Notes under the pieces: generated by a model | The model's input: the letters and a program-made list of their open reading frames with translations, nothing else | Told to the model about the DNA's origin: nothing | Databases searched by the model: none | Translations under genes and position numbers: made by a program | Shown here: positions 49,580 through 60,110 of the stretch, piece after piece | Layout of the letters: each line of letters starts with the position of its first letter | Numbering within the stretch: the first letter of the stretch is position 1 | Assembly (NCBI RefSeq): GCF_019565505.1 | Contig: NZ_CP067378.1 | Location: 992,001-1,056,000, forward strand | Source of the DNA: Flavobacterium davisii | Lineage (GTDB): Bacteria > Bacteroidota > Bacteroidia > Flavobacteriales > Flavobacteriaceae | Direction: 5' to 3' | DNA length: 64,000 bases

Positions 49580-49679
49580 AACAAGAACAGGACTCGAACC
49601 TGTACCTTTTTTTAAAGGATATGAACCTCGAATTCGTCTTTAAAGATAACTTTTTACAAACGCTCTTTTCTTTCTTGTC
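49580..49679 (-). tRNA. tRNA-like structure, probably degenerate
   Basis: On the minus strand a perfect T-arm (ACAGG-TTCGAGT-CCTGT, 49587-49603) is followed by TCTTGTT, which pairs with GACAAGA 69 nt upstream (49673-49679; one G-U). The span is 100 nt. No convincing D-arm or anticodon arm can be drawn, and no CCA is encoded. It may be a tRNA pseudogene or a copy captured by a mobile element. Confidence 0.35.
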
Positions 49680-50329
49680 TTTACCTTACGAAACCCTTTT
49701 TAACCTAAAAGACATAATAAAAGGCTAAATCCATTTTAGAAGACAAAACTTTCAATCAATATAGTACATCAAAAGCTCTCTTCTCTTTCTTAACACTTAT
49801 CCTTAGATAAAATACAGCTTAGTAATAGTGCGTATTTTATATTTTCTTAAAAATCAGCAGCAAAGATACTGAAAAACTTTATTTAATATAAAAATTCAAC
49901 TATCAAACGTTTTCAGCTTCAATTAGAAACAATATTATCAACCTCATAAAGACTCACCCTGATTATATTTTAAAAACTTACCCCAAATAAAAATCACTTT
50001 AAATCTAAAAGAGTACGTCATTTTTCATCCTCTATTAGATTATTTTTAAAAGACCGAAAATATTATTTCAAACAAAAGAAGACTCGAATGTAGCGAATAG
50101 ATAAAAAAACAACTCCTCCTACCACAGAAGCAACAAACTACATATTATTACTATTTTTTTAAACACTCACATCTAAAAAAACACACATTCATATCCCCTT
50201 TCCTTCACCCTAACCTCAATTTTTTATTTCAAAACGAAGTCTAATTCGTAATCTAGATTAAAAAAATCACAGGCTAAAACACAAACTCTTATAGCGTTTT
50301 TCCATAGAGTTTTACTATATTAAATCTAT
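49680..50329. other. AT-rich gene-free region
   Basis: No coding frame is credible. Near 50080-50105 GACTCGAATGTAGCGAATAG resembles the left part of the interspersed repeat seen at 63591-63781, and GAAGTCTAATTCG near 50237 resembles its right end, so an eroded copy may lie here. Confidence 0.4.
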
Positions 50330-50368
50330 TTGAATTATTTTTACCCCATCAACTCAAATCTAAAGCTA

Positions 50369-50767
50369 ATGAAAAGCTCCAAAGGCTCTAACGAATTCCA
50401 TATTTCAAAAAAACTTCGTTTTATAGAAAATTTACACATTGTTTTTTGGCTAATTAAAGATATGTGTTGGTGTTTAGAATTTAAAAATTTAGGTATAATA
50501 ATGGCTATTCCAACCGTTAGCATTAGTCTTTATTTTATTTTTAAAAACAAAGCTGACCTTTCAGAACTATATCACAATATTGCTGTGTTTCTTTGGATTA
50601 TAGCCAATACTTGGTGGATGTCATCTGAGTTTTTCAAATTTGATGAAAAAATATTGATATTAGATTTAAAAGGGCGTTCTCTTGCTGCATTTCCTTTTGG
50701 ATTAGGTATTTTATTGCTACTTATTTTTTACATTTTCATTTACCCTAAAAAGAAACAAAGCAACTAA
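50369..50767 (+). CDS. Small four-helix membrane protein
   Basis: 132 residues from MKSSKGSNEFHISKKLRF; an upstream Met at 50330 adds 13 unlikely residues. Hydrophobic helices lie in IENLHIVFWLIKDMCWCLEF, LGIIMAIPTVSISLYFIFK, NIAVFLWIIANTWWMSSEFF and FGLGILLLLIFYIFIYP. It resembles uncharacterised conserved membrane proteins of Flavobacteriaceae. It has no close neighbours on its strand; function unknown. Confidence 0.6.
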   Translation: MKSSKGSNEFHISKKLRFIENLHIVFWLIKDMCWCLEFKNLGIIMAIPTVSISLYFIFKNKADLSELYHNIAVFLWIIANTWWMSSEFFKFDEKILILDLKGRSLAAFPFGLGILLLLIFYIFIYPKKKQSN

Positions 50768-50859
50768 ATTCATTGGTTCTTTTCTCACAATACAATACTT
50801 CCAATATACCTTTTTCAGATTTTCATCCAAAACCCCAATTCAAAACCCATAAATCAACT

Positions 50860-51045
50860 CAAATTTCGCATTAGACTCGAAGTAAATAAGCAAAATATCT
50901 ATTCCTCTTTATTTTTCTTCAAATTCAAGCACATACTCTAATTTTAATCATCAAAAAAGCGCCTTATATCTTTTTCTATAATTTTCGTAAGCAGTTGAAT
51001 TTATTGATTTTTTTGTTTCAAAACTAAGTCTAATCTAAAATCTGA
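50860..51045. repeat. Interspersed repeat, degenerate copy
   Basis: Starts CAAATTTCGCATTAGACTCG and continues with a T-rich middle containing CTTTATTTTTCTTCAAATTC and AGCACATACTCTAATTTTAAT; an inverted end-like AAGTCTAATC lies near 51030. It shares these blocks with 60991-61107 and 63591-63781. Confidence 0.55.
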
Positions 51046-51121
51046 GATTTTACAGGATAAACTGAATTTCTTTTAAAAGGTATTAAAAAATAACCCCTTC
51101 ATGAATGAAGGGGTTATTTAG

Positions 51122-51194
51122 TAGCGGGAACAGGACTCGAACCTGTGACCTTCGGGTTATGAGCCCGACGAGCTGCCTACTGCTCTATCCCGCG
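51122..51194 (-). tRNA. tRNA-Met(CAT), initiator type, copy 3 as transcribed
   Basis: 73 nt, anticodon CAT in GGG-CTCATAA-CCC. The three G-C pairs of the anticodon stem and the unpaired first acceptor position (C1 opposite U72) mark it as initiator tRNA. CCA is not encoded. Identical to the next two copies. Confidence 0.95.
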
Positions 51195-51231
51195 CTGTGC
51201 GATTTGTATTTTATAGTTTTTTTAAACTTAG

Positions 51232-51304
51232 TAGCGGGAACAGGACTCGAACCTGTGACCTTCGGGTTATGAGCCCGACGAGCTGCCTACTGCTCTATCC
51301 CGCG
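51232..51304 (-). tRNA. tRNA-Met(CAT), initiator type, copy 2
   Basis: Identical 73-nt gene, 110 bp from the previous copy; the spacer (about 37 bp, T-rich) is also nearly the same, so the unit arose by tandem duplication. Confidence 0.95.
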
Positions 51305-51344
51305 CTGTGCGATTGTATTTTATAGTTTTTTTTTCAAAACTTAG

Positions 51345-51417
51345 TAGCGGGAACAGGACTCGAACCTGTGACCTTCGGGTTATGAGCCCGACGAGCTGCC
51401 TACTGCTCTATCCCGCG
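51345..51417 (-). tRNA. tRNA-Met(CAT), initiator type, copy 1
   Basis: Identical 73-nt gene and the first of the array as transcribed; it lies 13 bp after a consensus -7 box. Confidence 0.95.
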
Positions 51418-51429
51418 CTATTTCGAGTG

Positions 51430-51459
51430 CAAATATACAACGTTTATTGAGATCTACAA
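51430..51459 (-). promoter_or_regulatory. Promoter of the initiator tRNA array
   Basis: Minus strand TTG (51457-51459), 19-bp spacer, TATATTTG (51430-51437). A consensus promoter for all three tRNAs. Confidence 0.75.
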
Positions 51460-51505
51460 GCACTTTTATCATTTTTAATTCATTTTATTTTTAAACAACT
51501 CCAAA

Positions 51506-52623
51506 TCAATGATTTAATTTTAAAATATCGGAAATAAACTCATCTATTTGTTCAAAAGTAACATTGGGCATACAAATAATATGCGAATATCCTTTCTCTG
51601 TTGCTAATTGCCATTTTGCACGAACTTCAATAGAAGGTGACGGAAATACTACTGTAATTGCATTTGGGTTACGCCAAGCTTTTACTCCCATTTCATTTAA
51701 TCGTTGCTCTGTATAAGCTGCTACTTTTAAACTATGTTGCGTACGAGAAGCAAAACCTTGAATACCTAATTTTTTAATTGCATACCATAAAAACAATGGA
51801 CTATGTCCGTTTCTAGAACCTGTAATCGTAGCATCTGATGATCCTATATAAGCTATTTTCTTCGCTATCCTGTCTCTGTTTTCTTTTTTAACCACAACTA
51901 CTCCCGAAGGCATTGGCGAACCAATAAATTTATGTCCACTTACCGAAATACTATCACATCCATCTACAAAATCAAAAGCAGGACGTGGCTCTACAAACGG
52001 AGCAAATCCTCCTGCCAAAGCTGCATCAGCATGTATATAGTGTTTTTCAATGGCCATATCTCCTATTATTTCTTTAATTGTTGGAATATGATCTTTTGCT
52101 TCTGTCATCGTTGTACCTATATTGGCTACGATCACAACAGGACGATGTCTATTATAACGAATAGCTTCTTTTAAATCGCTATAATCTATCTCTCCATTTT
52201 CTTGTGAACGCACAATAACATATTCCATATTGAGGAGTGTTACATTTTTTTGAATGCTATAATGCGTATCTTCAGAAAAATAAACCATAGCATTAGGATA
52301 TAGTTCCCTTGCAACATATAATCCATACAAATTCCCTTCTGATCCACCATTTGTTACATACCCCCAAACGTTTTCTGGATTAGCCCTGAATAACTCTGCA
52401 AAAAAGCGAACCACTTCGCGCTCCATTTCACGTGAATCTACTTGATAAGTTGATTTTACAAATGGATCTCCTAAATTGTTCATTGGGAATTGCAAAAAGG
52501 AAGTAGTTCGGAATAATCAAAATCTTTCGAAACGGGATATCCTAAAAAATACTTTGTACGGTCTTCTACTTGGGACAATAATTGTTGTAACTGTTCTGAA
52601 ACTGCTAAATCGGGACTACTCAT
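51506..52623 (-). CDS. PLP-dependent histidine decarboxylase-like enzyme, one frameshift
   Basis: Starts MSSPDLAVSEQLQQLLSQVE at 52623; one base is missing in a plus-strand A5 run (52494-52498), and the restored text reads SELLPFLQFPMNNLGDPF. About 372 residues, the usual length of bacterial histidine decarboxylases of group II. VTNGGSEGNLYGLY, YIHADAALAGGF (PLP-binding Asp) and SVSGHKFIGSPMPSG (PLP-binding Lys), then TGSRNGHSPLFLWYAI, match this family closely. It would decarboxylate histidine or a related amino acid, giving acid resistance or an amine product. A TATTTTTG box lies at 52640-52647, 17 bp before the start. Substrate needs testing. Confidence 0.75.
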
Positions 52624-52780
52624 CTTTACTTTTTTTGAACAAAAATAACATTATTAGAATATTATTTTGTAAAAATACAAATATTTAGTTTTTAAATCTA
52701 TTTTTAATTTATTTTTCAAATTTTAAAACTAAAAACAAAATTAAAATTAAAACAACACTTCATAATTTTCTAACAAAAAG

Positions 52781-52820
52781 AAACCCAAATTAATCTTATT
52801 GCTTGGATTAATTTGGGTTT
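52781..52820 (-). terminator. Terminator after the D-2-hydroxyglutarate dehydrogenase-type gene
   Basis: A 14-bp perfect stem (AAACCCAAATTAAT and its complement, 12-nt loop) followed on the minus strand by CTTTTTG, about 48 bp after the stop. Confidence 0.8.
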
Positions 52821-52867
52821 TTAAATTTGAGTATATTTCTTATTGTATTAATCGCACTGGTACTCTT

Positions 52868-55785
52868 TTATTTTAGTGCTTTATATAAAATTTCTACAGG
52901 ATGTTCCGCCATTCTTCCTGTTCCATCTGCAATCTGATGACGGCAACTTGTCCCTGAGGCTGAAATAATAGTTTCTTTTGCTTCTTGTCGAATTGTTGGA
53001 AACAGCACGAGTTCTCCTATATTCATCGAAATTTGGTAATGTTCTTTTTCATATCCAAATGAACCTGCCATACCACAACAACCGCTCGGGATATTTAAAA
53101 CCGTGTAATTCTTTGGTAATGACAATATTTGTTTTAATGGAACTAAAGAGGAAAGAGCTTTTTGGAAACAGTGTCCGTGCATACGAACACGCTCTTCTTT
53201 ATCTGTAAAACTTTCAGAAGTAATTTTTCCTTTTTCTATTTCTTGTGCTAAAAATTCTTCAATTAAAAAAGTGCGTTTAGCCATTTGCTTTGCTTTATCT
53301 TTTAACTCACCTCGACATAAATCAGGATACTCATCTCTAAAAGTTAAAATAGCAGATGGCTCTATCCCTACTAAAACGGCATTTTGAGGCAGTAAATCAT
53401 CTATTTTTTTTATATTTTTCTCTGCTATTTCGCGGGCAATTTTGATCATTCCTTTTGACAAATAAGTTCTTCCGCTCATTCCTATTTCTAGAACTATAAC
53501 TTTATATCCTAATTTATTTAATAACTTAACAGCTGTTTGTCCAATCGTTACATCAAAGTAATTCAGGAATTCATCATTATACAAATAAACATTTCCATTT
53601 ACAAAAGTCCCTTCTTGATTAAATTGAGTAATCCATTTTTCAAAGGTTATTTTGTGCATTTCAGGTAGTGATCGTTTTGTTGCAAACCCTGTTGTTTTTT
53701 TTATTAATGTTCCTAAAAAACCTTTGGTCGATAAATTGTATAAGAAAGGAGTGTTTTCAAATAACTTATTTACTCGTGGTGTATGGCCAATTAGTTTGGA
53801 ACGAAATTTTATTCCGTTTTTATCATGATATTGCTGTAAAGCTTCTGCTTTTAGTTTTGCCATATCGACATTAGAAGGACATTCTGACTTACAACCTTTA
53901 CAACTCAAACAAAGGTCTAGAACATCTATTATTTCTTCATGATCAAATGGATTCGTTTTTTTAGAATGTGTGATGGTTTCACGTAAAATATTAGCTCTTG
54001 CTCTTGTGGTATGTTTTTCGTTACGAGTTGCCATATAACTAGGACACATGGTTCCTCCACTTTTTTCTGTTTTACGACAATCTCCAGACCCATTACACAT
54101 TTCCGCTGAACGTACAAAGCCATTTAAATCTGAAAAGTCAAAATAAGTTTGAGGCATTGGGGTTAATTGTCCTGCTTGATAACGTAATGAAGTATCCATA
54201 GGAGGTGTATTAACAATTTTATTCGGATTAAATACATTCCAAGGATCCCAAGTATTTTTTACTTGAATAAACATTTGATAAATTTCATGTCCTAACATGA
54301 GTGGAATAAATTCACCTCGTAAACGTCCATCTCCATGTTCTCCACTTAATGAACCTTTGTATTTTTTTACCAAATGTGCTATATCGGTTGCTATAGTGCG
54401 AAACATAGCGGTTCCTTCTTTTGTTTTTAGATCTATAATGGGACGTAAATGTAATTCTCCTGTAGCGGCGTGTGCATAATGTACGCAGTATAAATTTCTA
54501 CTTTCTAAAATTTGGTTAAATTCTTCAATAAAATCAGGTAAGTCTTCTACAGCTACTGCTGTGTCTTCAATTACAGCTACTGCTTTTGCATCTCCTGGAA
54601 TATTGGACAATAATCCTAAACCTGCTTTACGAAGATTCCAGACTTTATTTGTATCTTCTCCATAAACGATTGGAAAATGGTAACCTAAGCCAGCGGCTTT
54701 CATTTGTTTTTCCATTTTTTGAGCTGCTTCTTGAATTTCTTCTATTGTATCACGAAGAAATTCTACTACTAGAATAGCTTTCGGATCTCCTTGAACAAAG
54801 AAACGGTTTTTACTTTGTTCGATATTTTCTTTTGTACAATCTAAAATATAATGATCTATTAATTCTATACTGTCGGGATTGTATTCTAAAGCTATTAAAT
54901 TAGCTTTTAAGGATTCATTAATACTATTACAATGCACACATACTAAACCAGCTTTGGGCTTTAGTGCATCTACTAAATTCAATTTTATTTCTGTTGAAAA
55001 AAACAAAGTTCCTTCTGAACCTGCTATAAGCTTACAGAAATTAAATTTTTCTTGAAAATTTCCAAAGGGTGCTGTATCTGCCAATAGATCTAAAGCATAT
55101 CCCGTATTACGTCTTGGAATTGTTTTTTTAGGATAATTAGTATTAAATAGCTCTTGATTGACTGGATTGGATAATATTTCTTTTGCTTGTAAATAAATGT
55201 TTTGTTCTAATTCACTTACTACATTTATACCTTGGCATTTTGCATCAAATTCTTCATTTGTTAATTCGCCAAAAGTAACTTCATTTCCGTCTGCTAAAAA
55301 GCCTTTAATTTCTAACAAATGCTCTCGAGTAGAGCCATATATAACGGATCGAGCGCCACAAGCGTTATTACCTACCATTCCACCAATCATACAGCGATTG
55401 CTGGTGGAGGTTTCTGGACCAAAGAATAAACCATAATTTTTCAGATGTAAATTCAGCTCATCTCGGATTACTCCGGGTTCTACCCAAGCGGATTTTTCTT
55501 CTTTATTTACACTTAAAATAGATGTGAATTTTTGAGATATATCTACTACAATACCTTGTCCTACTACTTGTCCTGCTAATGAGGTTCCTGCTGCACGAGG
55601 TATAACACTTAATTGGTTGGCACGAGCAAAATCAATTATTTTTTTATATCTTCTTTTGATTCTGGGACTGCTACAGCCATGGGCATTTCACGGTACGCAC
55701 TAGCATCTGTGGCGTATAGTGTACGCATAGTTTTATCATGGTATAACTTTCCTTTTAACGATTGTGCTAAAACATCTAATTTCAT
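52868..55785 (-). CDS. YdiJ-type FAD/Fe-S oxidase, probable D-2-hydroxyglutarate dehydrogenase, one frameshift
   Basis: The start MKLDVLAQSLKGKLYHDKTM at 55785 is separated from the rest by one missing base in a T7 run (55639-55645); about 973 residues. Domains in order: FAD-binding type 4 (IPRAAGTSLAGQ, then GMVGNNACGARSVIYGSTRE), FAD-oxidase C (HYAHAATGELHLRP, SLSGEHGDGRLRGEF), a 4Fe-4S segment (CLSCKGCKSECP) and a CCG cysteine-rich domain (NIPSGCCGMAGSFGYE). E. coli YdiJ of the same architecture oxidises D-2-hydroxyglutarate; D-lactate is the main alternative. It lies 98 bp after the serB-serA fusion on the same strand, and SerA is known to make D-2-hydroxyglutarate, which supports the assignment. 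Confidence 0.75.
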
Positions 55786-55883
55786 GCTTACTTTTACATT
55801 TTTTTAAAGAGAGACTTTTATTTTCTTTATATTTATTTATATTTTCAGATACTGGGGTGTTTAAACTTTTTAAGCCACTTTAT

Positions 55884-57776
55884 CTAATACAAAATCCTAT
55901 ATCGTATTGTATTGGGAATGTTTTTTAATTGTTTTTCTAAATTTGGATCGTAAAAGCTATCTACATCTGTAATTACGTATCCTATTTGTTCATTTGTTTT
56001 TAAATATTGCCCTAAGATATTACAATTTGCATTAGACAGTATGGTATTAATTTGAGCTAAAATACCTTTTACATTTTCATGTATGTGCATTATTCTATGT
56101 GCATTATCAAATTCAGGCAATTGAATTTCAGGCAGGTTAACACTTCCAAAGGTGGTACCTGTATTGATGTATTGTATTATTTTTTGCGACACATAATTTC
56201 CTATATCGTGTTGTGCTTCTTCTGTACTTCCTCCAATGTGTGGTGTTAATATAACATTTTCTCTTCCGCGCAAAGAGGAAAAAAATTTTTCATCATTACT
56301 TTTAGGCTCATAAGGAAACACATCTATAGCGGCTCCTCTTATTTTATTGTTGTCTAAATTAGCAATTAGCGCATCCATATCTACTATATGTCCTCGTGAC
56401 AAGTTTAGAAAGACTACGCCTTTTTTCATGATTTCAAATGCTTTTGCTCCAATTAGTTCTTTATTTTCTTCTCTTCCATCAACATGCAACGTTACTACAT
56501 CTGCAAGTGCTAACAATTCTTGTAGTGATGTACATTTTTTAGCATTTCCTAAAGCTAATTTATCTACTACATCATAGAAATACACTTGCATTCCTAAAGC
56601 TTCTGCTAAAATAGAAAGTTGAGAACCAATACTACCATACCCTACGATACCTAATTTTTTTCCTCTGATTTCAACACTTCCATTAGCTGACTTATCCCAA
56701 ATACCTTGGTGCATTTTTTGACTTTTTTCAAAAGTAGCACGCATTAACATAATCATCTCTCCAATAGCTAACTCTACTACTGAACGCGTATTACTGTAAG
56801 GTGCATTAAAAACAGCTATTCCTTTTTGATTACAAACTGGCAGATCTACTTGATTTGTTCCTATACAAAAAGTACCTATTGCATGTAATTTATGTGCTTT
56901 TTCTAAAACACGAGCTGAAACGGTTGTTTTGGAACGAATTCCTAATATTGAAACTTCTTTGATTTGATTACATAACTCCTCTTCAGAAAGGGACTCTTTT
57001 AAAGTTGTTACTTGATAACCTTCTCTTTCAAATTGAGCTACTGCATCAGGGTGAATATTTTCTAACAATAAAACTTGTATTCTGTTTTTAGGGTACGAAA
57101 CGGATGCTTTATAGGATAAATCGTATAATATTTCATCTAAAGATGGTGCTATTTTTTCTGCTAGATCTAATACAACTTGACGACGCACATTTTCTGTAAA
57201 TGCGTAAAATTTTGAAACAACTCCATATTGTAATGCTTCATAATCTGTATAACCATCACCAATCATAATGACTTCGCCTTCAAGATTGAGAGATTGTATC
57301 TTCAGGGCTTTCCCTTTATTTTCACATAATTCATCTTTTTCATCAAATCCTACTATATTTCCTTGATGATCAAAAGCAAAACTATTGGCTAGTACATTTT
57401 CGGATTTTATCCCAAACTCTTGAACAATAGGTACTATAATTTCTTTAAATCCGTTTGAAATAATATATATATTTTCACTATGAAGTTTAAAAAACTTTTT
57501 ATTGCGAATAACTGAAATAGAAATTTTATCTTTTAACCTTTTGATTAATTCTTCTAAATCATCACGATGTGCTTGTAATAATTGGATTCGTTTAGACAAT
57601 GATTCTTTTAAAGTAAGCTTCCCTTCCATTCCTTGATTGGTTATTTCTTGAATGGTTTTTAAAACGGTTTCGGCTATTGCTGTTTTTCCATGAACAATTG
57701 TACATAACTCATCGAGTGCTTCTACTTGTATAAAAGTACTATCGAAATCAAAAATAAAGGTTTTGTGTTGTGTCAT
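55884..57776 (-). CDS. serA: SerB-SerA fusion: phosphoserine phosphatase + D-3-phosphoglycerate dehydrogenase
   Basis: 630 residues, intact. Residues 1-215 are a HAD phosphatase: FDFDSTFIQVEALDEL (nucleophile Asp), YIISNGFKEII and VIMIGDGYTDYEA. Residues about 230-540 are a D-2-hydroxyacid dehydrogenase: GTFCIGTNQVDL, LGIVGYGSIGSQ (NAD loop), VVTLHVDGREENKEL, VFLNLSRGHIVD, and LTPHIGGSTEEAQ with the catalytic His. The C-terminus (about 555-630) is an ACT domain. It carries the first and last steps of serine synthesis in one chain. SerA can use 2-oxoglutarate as electron acceptor and form D-2-hydroxyglutarate; the next gene would recycle it. Confidence 0.85.
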   Translation of the reverse strand: MTQHKTFIFDFDSTFIQVEALDELCTIVHGKTAIAETVLKTIQEITNQGMEGKLTLKESLSKRIQLLQAHRDDLEELIKRLKDKISISVIRNKKFFKLHSENIYIISNGFKEIIVPIVQEFGIKSENVLANSFAFDHQGNIVGFDEKDELCENKGKALKIQSLNLEGEVIMIGDGYTDYEALQYGVVSKFYAFTENVRRQVVLDLAEKIAPSLDEILYDLSYKASVSYPKNRIQVLLLENIHPDAVAQFEREGYQVTTLKESLSEEELCNQIKEVSILGIRSKTTVSARVLEKAHKLHAIGTFCIGTNQVDLPVCNQKGIAVFNAPYSNTRSVVELAIGEMIMLMRATFEKSQKMHQGIWDKSANGSVEIRGKKLGIVGYGSIGSQLSILAEALGMQVYFYDVVDKLALGNAKKCTSLQELLALADVVTLHVDGREENKELIGAKAFEIMKKGVVFLNLSRGHIVDMDALIANLDNNKIRGAAIDVFPYEPKSNDEKFFSSLRGRENVILTPHIGGSTEEAQHDIGNYVSQKIIQYINTGTTFGSVNLPEIQLPEFDNAHRIMHIHENVKGILAQINTILSNANCNILGQYLKTNEQIGYVITDVDSFYDPNLEKQLKNIPNTIRYRILY

Positions 57777-57822
57777 AACAGATTCGTATGTTTTAATAAT
57801 TTAAAATAAAACAATAAAAGCT

Positions 57823-59186
57823 TTATTTTGCTACAGAAACTATCTGTATTAATTCAGATAAAATCAAGGGGTTCGCTTTTTTAAGGACTTCGGAATTAAT
57901 ATTTAAATAATTTAAAATTTGTTCCGTTGCTTTATCTTTTTATCAGATAATCGAATTCCTTTATTTTTTCTTTTATCTTTTATCAGTAATTGATTATATT
58001 CTGATGCAATATAAAAATTTTGATTTTCATATACTATTTTTCTAAAATCATACCATACTGTCAACCAATCTTTTGCGTCTTCTACAGCTTGATAAACATC
58101 AAAAAAATCCGCATTAACTAGATCAAAGGCAAGATAGGAGTTGTGTTCATTATGAGTTTCTATGAATACTTTTTCTCCATTTTTTCCATGAATGATGTAA
58201 GGTTTTACATTTATATCTAATGGTTTAAAATAAAGGTGTTGTTTTCCTATTTTAAAATCGGATTGATCGTTAAACCCCGGTATTTTATCAAAGGTTCCTA
58301 TTCCTACTATTTCTTTATGTTTACATAAAAAGTACTCAGCGCTTTTGTTCACATATCGCATTTGTTTTTTTTTGTTCTGATTTGGATGGATCAACCATAT
58401 TTTGTTCATAAATAAAATGTCCTAACGCGTAATTATGTTGAAAAGCTTTTGTAACTAAAAGATTTAAAGCATCTTCTTTTTGAAGTGTATCATATATATA
58501 AACGGTTCCATCTCTTACTATTAAACGATTAAACTGTAGAGCTTCTACAAGTCTAAAATAATCAGGATGATCAAAGAAATTATCGTTTTTGTTGTACAAT
58601 AAGAAGTTATAAAGTTAGCATCTAAATCAAATAGAATGTATTTAGTATAATTTAGCAAACCGTTTTTAAAGTCTAAACTTCCTGTTTTTTCTTCAAAAAA
58701 GCCTACTTTTTCTCCATTAACAAATAAGTTATTTTCTGTAATTTGAATTTTTTTGTTATTTGTATTTTCTTCTACTGGTTTCATTTCGAATGATTCTAGT
58801 TTCAATCGCTCTTCATCTATTGTAAAAAGGCGTTCTAAATCGAGTCCTTTTTGACTCAATACATGGTACTGACATAGCATTTTAATAAATTCTTTGGATC
58901 GGCTAAAGGATTCTTCTAAAACAGAACATTTCTTTGCGTTTGAATAATTGGGATTAGTTAACTCAAATTGAATTTCATTGGATTCTTTACAATTTCTACA
59001 AGGTATCATTTTAGCATGAAGCATCAGATTGTTGTTCAGGTCATATAAATCGTATTTGAAGCGATTAGATATCACTTTTAATTGGAGGACAGGAACACCG
59101 TCTATAGCTACTCTATCATTTTCAATTTGAATAGTTTGAGCAAATGTTGTTAAGGAAATAAATAATAGGAGAATTTTATTAACCAT
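57823..59186 (-). CDS. Secreted protein of unknown function, three frameshifts
   Basis: Begins MVNKILLLFISLTTFAQTIQ, a signal peptide. Three indels (near 58612-58616, in T9 at 58365-58373 and in T5 at 57937-57941) split a single chain of about 450 residues ending ELIQIVSVAK. A C-x2-C pair (CRNCKESNE) lies near residue 63. The last part (KANPLILSELIQIVS) looks helical. No family is recognised. Its place between the DUF1338 and serBA genes may be accidental; the gaps (46 bp and 89 bp) still allow one transcript apart from the hairpin at 59227. Confidence 0.55.
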
Positions 59187-59226
59187 ACAGAATCATTTTA
59201 TTAAGATTTATTTTAAAACAAAAAAA

Positions 59227-59250
59227 GTCCTCTTATTTACATAAGAGAAC
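59227..59250 (-). terminator. Terminator of the DUF1338 gene
   Basis: Stem CTCTTAT/ATAAGAG, extended by further pairs, 4-nt loop, followed on the minus strand by a run of seven T. It lies 25 bp after the DUF1338 stop and should separate it from the genes downstream. Confidence 0.75.
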
Positions 59251-59275
59251 TCTGTATTAATTTTTATTTAAAAAC

Positions 59276-60094
59276 TTATTTGGTTCCATTCTGAAGTTTC
59301 ACATCTGTACTTTCAAAAATTTTATCTGCTGAAGCAGCTATAAAACCTGAATACAATTCACCATTAGCCATTGGATAACGCAGTGCGAACTCATAGTAGC
59401 AAGAAGGAATTTCTCTAGTTCCTTCGTCAAAATTTACAGTATATAAATCAGCTAATGTACTTGATTGCTCTAGTAATTCAGCTGGTGTACCTTTAATTTC
59501 GCCACCAGAAGTATTTAATTTCCAACCTTTATCTTTCAAAAATTGGTTTAAAGATTCTAAAGTTGGGAATTTAGTTAAAGCATTTACGTTAATTGTAAAG
59601 TGATTAGCGCAGAAACCATAAATATACATCCAAGCAGCATATTCAGACTCTTCTAACAAAGCAGAGTAAGTTCCATAGGAAGAATTAGCCCATACAGCTC
59701 CGCTCAAAATTAAGTCTTCTTTTTCAAATACCGATTGGTCACAAGTATCTAAAATTTCCTTCACCGTTTTTTGTAAAGTGTCCGAACATTTAGCTAACTC
59801 TAATTGTGATATAAATACACGTGGTGCATTTTTATCTGTAGCATGTTCATAGTGTTTAGCAAATAATTTTTTAGATTCAAAAATATATTCACCTTTTGGT
59901 TCATAACCTGCTTTTAAAAATGGTTTTTCTAAAACCGAAATATCGACACGTTTATCATCGTATGTACGAATAGCAATATGATCATTTCCTATTACTTCTC
60001 CTTCAGCAGCTAATAATGCGTGAATTTTTTCAGCGGATGGGGTAATAGCTATGTATTGCGCCCATAATTTTGATAATAATTGATCTTTATCCAT
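59276..60094 (-). CDS. DUF1338 protein, HglS-like 2-oxoadipate dioxygenase/decarboxylase
   Basis: 272 residues. The three metal ligands expected for the family are present: His39 in NDHIAIRTY, His165 in FCANHFTINV and Glu235 in SCYYEFALRYP. HglS uses Fe(II) to turn 2-oxoadipate, a lysine breakdown intermediate, into D-2-hydroxyglutarate. The protein is shorter than the Pseudomonas enzyme (about 460 residues), as is common for Bacteroidota members. It is transcribed away from an Lrp/AsnC regulator through a shared intergenic region with dyads. A D-2-hydroxyglutarate dehydrogenase-type gene lies 3.5 kb downstream. Substrate for this shorter branch is unproven. Confidence 0.75.
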   Translation of the reverse strand: MDKDQLLSKLWAQYIAITPSAEKIHALLAAEGEVIGNDHIAIRTYDDKRVDISVLEKPFLKAGYEPKGEYIFESKKLFAKHYEHATDKNAPRVFISQLELAKCSDTLQKTVKEILDTCDQSVFEKEDLILSGAVWANSSYGTYSALLEESEYAAWMYIYGFCANHFTINVNALTKFPTLESLNQFLKDKGWKLNTSGGEIKGTPAELLEQSSTLADLYTVNFDEGTREIPSCYYEFALRYPMANGELYSGFIAASADKIFESTDVKLQNGTK

Positions 60095-60110
60095 GGTGTT
60101 GTTTTCTTTT

